A stretch of 64,000 nt of DNA from Microbacterium sp. 18062 (GTDB lineage: Bacteria; Actinomycetota; Actinomycetes; Actinomycetales; Microbacteriaceae): assembly GCF_902706225.1 (NCBI RefSeq), contig NZ_CACSKB010000001.1:173122-237121 (forward strand), read 5' to 3'. The position numbers and the translations under genes were made by a program. Each line of letters starts with the position of its first letter. The first letter of the stretch is position 1. This document shows, piece by piece, positions 61,298-64,000 of this stretch. The notes below the pieces were generated by a model, which was not told the origin of the DNA, did not search any database, and saw nothing but the letters and a program-made list of their open reading frames with translations.

Positions 61298-62200
61298 ATG
61301 CCCGAGCTTCCCGAAGTAGAGGTCGTCCGTGCGGGCCTCGCCCCCGCGGTGACGGGCGCGCTCGTGACCGGCGTCGAAGTGCTCGACGAACGCGCGCTCA
61401 CGCGTCACACCGGCGGCGGAACGCAGTTCGAAGGTGCTCTCGTGGGGCGCCGCACCCAGTCGGCGGCACGACGGGGCAAGTTCCTGTGGCTGCCGCTGGA
61501 GGAGTCGGGTGAGGATGCGGAGTGCCTCGTCGCGCACCTGGGGATGAGCGGACAGCTGCTGCTGCGCGAACCCGGCGCGCCGTGCGAGCGCCATGAGCGG
61601 ATCCGGCTCGACATCCACCATCCCGACCACGGCGACCTCGCCGTGGTGTTCGCGGACCAGCGGACCTTCGGATCCCTCGCGATCGACGTCCTCGTCGCGA
61701 CCCCGGATGGCGCGGCGGGCGGGCGGGGGAGCCGCCTGGCCGCCGTTCCCTCTCAGGTCCGGCACATCGCCCGCGACCCGCTGGACCCGGCGTTCTCGGA
61801 CACCGGGTTCCGCGCCGCACTCGGGCGCAGGGCGTCGGCGGTCAAGCGGGTCCTGCTCGATCAGACGGTGGCCAGCGGCATCGGCAACATCTATGCCGAC
61901 GAGGCGCTCTGGGCTGCGCGCATCCACCCCGAGACCCCCGCGCTGGCACTGTCGTCGCGGGCTGCGGGCCGGCTGCTCGGCGAGGTGCGCACGGTCCTCG
62001 AGAAGGCGCTGGCCGAGGGCGGCACGAGCTTCGACGCGCAGTACGTGAACGTGAACGGTCAGGCCGGCTACTTCGCCCACTCGCTGAACGCCTACGGACG
62101 AACCGGCGAGCCGTGCCCGCGGTGCGGGCGTCCGATCGTGCGCGTCGCGTTCATGAACCGTTCGTCTCATTTCTGCCCGGCCTGCCAGCGAGGACGGTGA
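61298..62200 (+). CDS. mutM: formamidopyrimidine-DNA glycosylase
   Basis: 300 aa. N-terminal PELPEVEVVRAGL with catalytic Pro2/Glu3; GRRGKFL-type ARRGKFLWLPL; H2TH region RVLLDQTVASGIGNIYADEAL; C-terminal zinc finger CPRCGRPIVRVAFMNRSSHFCPAC. Removes 8-oxoG and Fapy lesions. Its last 50 nt overlap the convergent MerR gene. Confidence 0.95.
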   Translation: MPELPEVEVVRAGLAPAVTGALVTGVEVLDERALTRHTGGGTQFEGALVGRRTQSAARRGKFLWLPLEESGEDAECLVAHLGMSGQLLLREPGAPCERHERIRLDIHHPDHGDLAVVFADQRTFGSLAIDVLVATPDGAAGGRGSRLAAVPSQVRHIARDPLDPAFSDTGFRAALGRRASAVKRVLLDQTVASGIGNIYADEALWAARIHPETPALALSSRAAGRLLGEVRTVLEKALAEGGTSFDAQYVNVNGQAGYFAHSLNAYGRTGEPCPRCGRPIVRVAFMNRSSHFCPACQRGR

Positions 62201-62591
62201 CGGCCGCCTGTTGCGGGTCAGGCGCCCGGGACGGTCGGTCGGGCACGGCGTCGGCGATGGTCTGCAGCAATCGACGCAACCCGTCACGATGCGCGATCGC
62301 CTCATCGGCGCGCCGGACCGCGCGGACCAGCTGGGAGCGGAGCTCGGGCTCCATGCACGGCTCGACGTCGGCGTCGCTGCCGCAGGCGCACGCGAGAACG
62401 TCGCGGATGAGCCGGACGGGCACGCCCGCGTCGAGGAGACGTCGCACCCGCAGCACGGCGGGAATCGTCTCGGTTGAGTAGGTGCGGTAGCCGTTGGTGT
62501 CGCGTACCGCCGTGATCAGGCCCCGTTGCTCGTAGTAGCGCAGCGCCCGCCGACTGGTGTCGGTCCGGTCCGCCAGCTGTCCGATGAGCAC
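62151..62591 (-). CDS. MerR-family regulator
   Basis: 146 aa from GTG 62591 (an in-frame start at 62642 would add 17 non-family residues). MerR HTH: LIGQLADRTDTSRRALRYYEQRGLI, then NGYRTYSTETIPAVLRVRRLLDAGV. The dimer helix follows. The C-terminal part has CACGSDADVEPC, a Cys group that could sense metal or thiol stress, though Cys here is common in the family. Divergent to the aldo-keto reductase gene with a MerR-type operator between. Confidence 0.85.
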   Translation of the reverse strand: MLIGQLADRTDTSRRALRYYEQRGLITAVRDTNGYRTYSTETIPAVLRVRRLLDAGVPVRLIRDVLACACGSDADVEPCMEPELRSQLVRAVRRADEAIAHRDGLRRLLQTIADAVPDRPSRAPDPQQAAVTVLAGRPGRNETNGS

Positions 62592-62633
62592 GACTCTGCC
62601 AACGCGGACGGGAACGCGACGATTCCCCCTTGA

Positions 62634-62652
62634 CCTTGACACAGTGTCATGG
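62634..62652. promoter_or_regulatory. MerR-type operator and promoter of the aldo-keto reductase
   Basis: A 19-nt palindrome, CCTTGACAC-A-GTGTCATGG, with one mismatch, lies between TTGACC (62630-62635) and CAGGCT (62656-62661), 20 nt apart. That is the stretched-spacer layout on which MerR proteins act. Confidence 0.65.
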
Positions 62653-62667
62653 CCTCAGGCTCGTTCC

Positions 62668-63525
62668 ATGAACATCGGATTCGAGCTCATTCCCGGTCGC
62701 ACCGTCTCACGCATCGGCCTCGGCACCATGCGCATGGCGGATCGTCCTGACCAGCGTCGCGGCGGCACGGCACCCGTGTGGCGGTCGCCGGCCGATCGCC
62801 CCGACCTGATCCGCTTCGTCCGCGAGGCCGTGGATCTCGGAGTGGACCATGTCGACACGGCCGACGCCTATGCGCTCGGGGCGGGGGAGGAGCTCATCGG
62901 CGAAGCGCTCGTCGACATGCCCGACGTGGCGATCGCGACGAAGATCGGCAACGTGCGGCCGTCGGCATCGGAGTGGGTGGCGCTCGGGCATCCCGCATAT
63001 CTGCGGCAGCAACTCGAGCTCAGTCACCGACGACTGCGTCGTGAGCGGCTCGACCTCGTCTACCTCCATCGCATCGACGACGCCTACCCGCTCGAGGACC
63101 AGCTCGGCGTCCTGGCCGAGGCTCGCGCAGCGGGCACGGTCGGCGGGATCGGGATCTCGCTCGTCGACGTCGACACCTTCGAGCGCGCCCGCCGGGTCAC
63201 CGCGATCGACGCCGTGCAGAACCCGTTCAGCGTCGGCGAGAGGTCGTCGTCGGATCTCGTGCAGGCCACGGCGGACGCCGAGACGGCCTTCGTCGCCTTC
63301 TTCCCCCTCGCGATGGGTGACGCGGGGCAGGACGAGCGCGTCACGGCCGTGTCGAGCAAGCGAGGTGCGGATCCCTCCCAGGTCGCGCTGGCGTGGCTGC
63401 TCGCCCAGGGATCTCATGTCCTTCCGATCCCCGGGACCACCACCCTCGCCCATCTGCGAAGCAACCTCGGCGCGCTCGAGCTCGACCTGTCCGATGAGGA
63501 GTTGGCCGTCTTGGCGAACGGCTGA
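62668..63525 (+). CDS. aldo/keto reductase
   Basis: 285 aa from ATG 62668. AKR marks: GLGTMRMADR, VDLGVDHVDTADAYALGAGEELIGEAL (Asp and Tyr), ATKIGNVRPS (Lys), LDLVYLHRID (His), and SQVALAWLLAQGSHVLPIPGTT. Reduces aldehydes or quinones with NADPH. Probably induced through the MerR regulator by reactive carbonyls or a similar stress, as for YhdN-like enzymes. Substrate unknown. Confidence 0.9.
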   Translation: MNIGFELIPGRTVSRIGLGTMRMADRPDQRRGGTAPVWRSPADRPDLIRFVREAVDLGVDHVDTADAYALGAGEELIGEALVDMPDVAIATKIGNVRPSASEWVALGHPAYLRQQLELSHRRLRRERLDLVYLHRIDDAYPLEDQLGVLAEARAAGTVGGIGISLVDVDTFERARRVTAIDAVQNPFSVGERSSSDLVQATADAETAFVAFFPLAMGDAGQDERVTAVSSKRGADPSQVALAWLLAQGSHVLPIPGTTTLAHLRSNLGALELDLSDEELAVLANG

Positions 63526-63531
63526 ACGGGC

Positions 63532-63547
63532 GACGGCGCGCGCCGTC
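63532..63547. terminator. short GC-rich palindrome after the aldo-keto reductase
   Basis: GACGGCGCGCGCCGTC is a perfect 16-nt palindrome 6 nt after the stop. It could terminate transcription, but there is almost no loop and no T run. Confidence 0.35.
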
Positions 63548-63588
63548 ACTGTCCACGTCGTCCTGCCGTTGGCTACGCTCGCAAGAGT

Positions 63589-63663
63589 ATGGCCGCGGCG
63601 AGCGATCGCCGTCTCGGATCGGACGTATCCGCTGAGGCAGGCGATGAAAGTGCAACAAGATGA
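63589..63663 (+). CDS. possible leaderless small ORF (24 aa)
   Basis: TACGCT at 63574-63579 is followed 9 nt later by ATG 63589. The frame gives 24 codons (MAAASDRRLGSDVSAEAG...) to TGA 63661, 9 nt before the next ATG and its GAAGGAG site. It may be a leader peptide; protein character is weak. Confidence 0.3.
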   Translation: MAAASDRRLGSDVSAEAGDESATR

Positions 63664-63672
63664 AGGAGCCGC

Positions 63673-64000
63673 ATGACCACCCCGGAGGACGCGGCTCGCC
63701 GTCTGGGGCGCGTCCCGATCGCGATCGTCTCGCTCATCGTCGCGGCTCTCCTGGTCGTGGGTTTCGCGGCGGTCTCGCCGGGAGCGGCGATGTGGTGGAC
63801 GTTCATCCCCGCGATGGCGATCGCGTGCGGGCTGCATCTGACCAGTACGGCGGTCGCAGCGCCGGACCCCGCGAAGGACGCTTCTATGCCTCGTGTCAAG
63901 TCATGCGGGTGCGTAGTTCGCGGTAGAGCGCTCGGCAGACGTAGCGTTTCAGGCATCGGCGGATCTCACGGTTGGAGAGTCCTTCGGCTCTGCGGCGGGA
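63673..64000 (+). pseudogene. small membrane-protein gene cut by an insertion
   Basis: ATG 63673 with GAAGGAG upstream. A basic N-terminus and two hydrophobic segments (VPIAIVSLIVAALLVVGFAAV and MWWTFIPAMAIACGL) follow, a typical two-TM actinobacterial protein. After about residue 72 the sequence turns Arg/Cys/Gly-rich and overlaps the reverse strand of a transposase-like gene, with no stop to the window edge. I infer that an insertion near 63885-63895 removed the natural end. Confidence 0.5.
63896..64000 (-). mobile_element. 3' end of an IS110-like transposase, runs off the window
   Basis: The minus strand reads RRRAEGLSNREIRRCLKRY and on through VCRALYRELRTRMT to TGA at 63896. The EG-x(2-4)-RE(I/A)-RCLKR(Y/H) segment is typical of IS110-family C-termini. 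34 residues are visible; the rest lies to the right. The element's end is probably just left of 63896. IS110 elements lack inverted ends, so the boundary cannot be fixed. Confidence 0.6.

Noticed and set aside
60467..62305. Minus-strand open frame opposite rnc and mutM
   Set aside because: Low-complexity Arg/Gly translation opposite genes with full family motifs.

Overview
The window is high-GC DNA with GTG starts, short Shine-Dalgarno sites and many promoters of the form TAGNNT placed 6 nt before a start codon. The gene order leuC-leuD-murA-plsC-gpsA-ddl-DUF3515-thiL-rsmD / recG-coaD-DUF177-rpmF-rnc-mutM, the sortase-anchored surface protein and the cysteine-free L32 point to an actinobacterium, most likely a Microbacteriaceae (Microbacterium-like). 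This assignment is inferred from gene content; no database was searched.

Region 1 (1 to about 14061) looks like the end of an integrated defence island. It carries a possible E2-fold protein, two small single-pass membrane proteins, a DUF1156 zinc-ribbon adenine methylase, an HNH nuclease, an unrecognised 308-aa protein, and a large DUF499 ATPase with an N-terminal Swt1-type HEPN domain. A convergent coiled-coil protein, a decayed AbiEi gene containing a hexanucleotide repeat, and an intact AbiEi/AbiEii toxin-antitoxin pair follow. The island seems to end at a 31-nt copy of the 3' end of a tRNA-Gln gene (14031-14061), an expected attachment site. The other end and any integrase lie outside the window. 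The modification, nuclease, ATPase/RNase and membrane components together form the best candidate for an under-described anti-phage system here.

Region 2 (about 14.4-33 kb) is mixed accessory and house-keeping DNA: a TetR fragment, a sortase-anchored lamin-tail-domain protein, a KmtR-like ArsR/MFS metal-efflux pair, a lipid kinase, a fatty-acid desaturase, a sugar-type ABC importer joined to an NtaA-type flavin monooxygenase, a SUMF1-fold protein lacking the FGE cysteines, a GmrSD-like DUF262 nuclease, and a probable Fe(II)/2-oxoglutarate oxygenase behind a possible iron box.

Region 3 (33-47.6 kb) holds the fructose operon (DeoR regulator, 1-phosphofructokinase, EIIABC, HPr), an MBL hydrolase, tRNA-Glu, a frameshifted glutaminase, a fatty acyl-CoA ligase, YdcF and YaeQ proteins, a histidine-kinase relic, a sigma factor with a DUF4349 membrane protein, and a second flavin monooxygenase coupled to an O-acetylhomoserine sulfhydrylase (sulfur scavenging).

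Region 4 (47.7-64 kb) is core chromosome: a leucine leader peptide and attenuator before leuCD, then cell-wall, phospholipid, thiamine, DNA-repair, CoA and ribosome genes. It ends with a MerR/aldo-keto reductase pair and the edge of an IS110-like element that appears to cut into a small membrane-protein gene.
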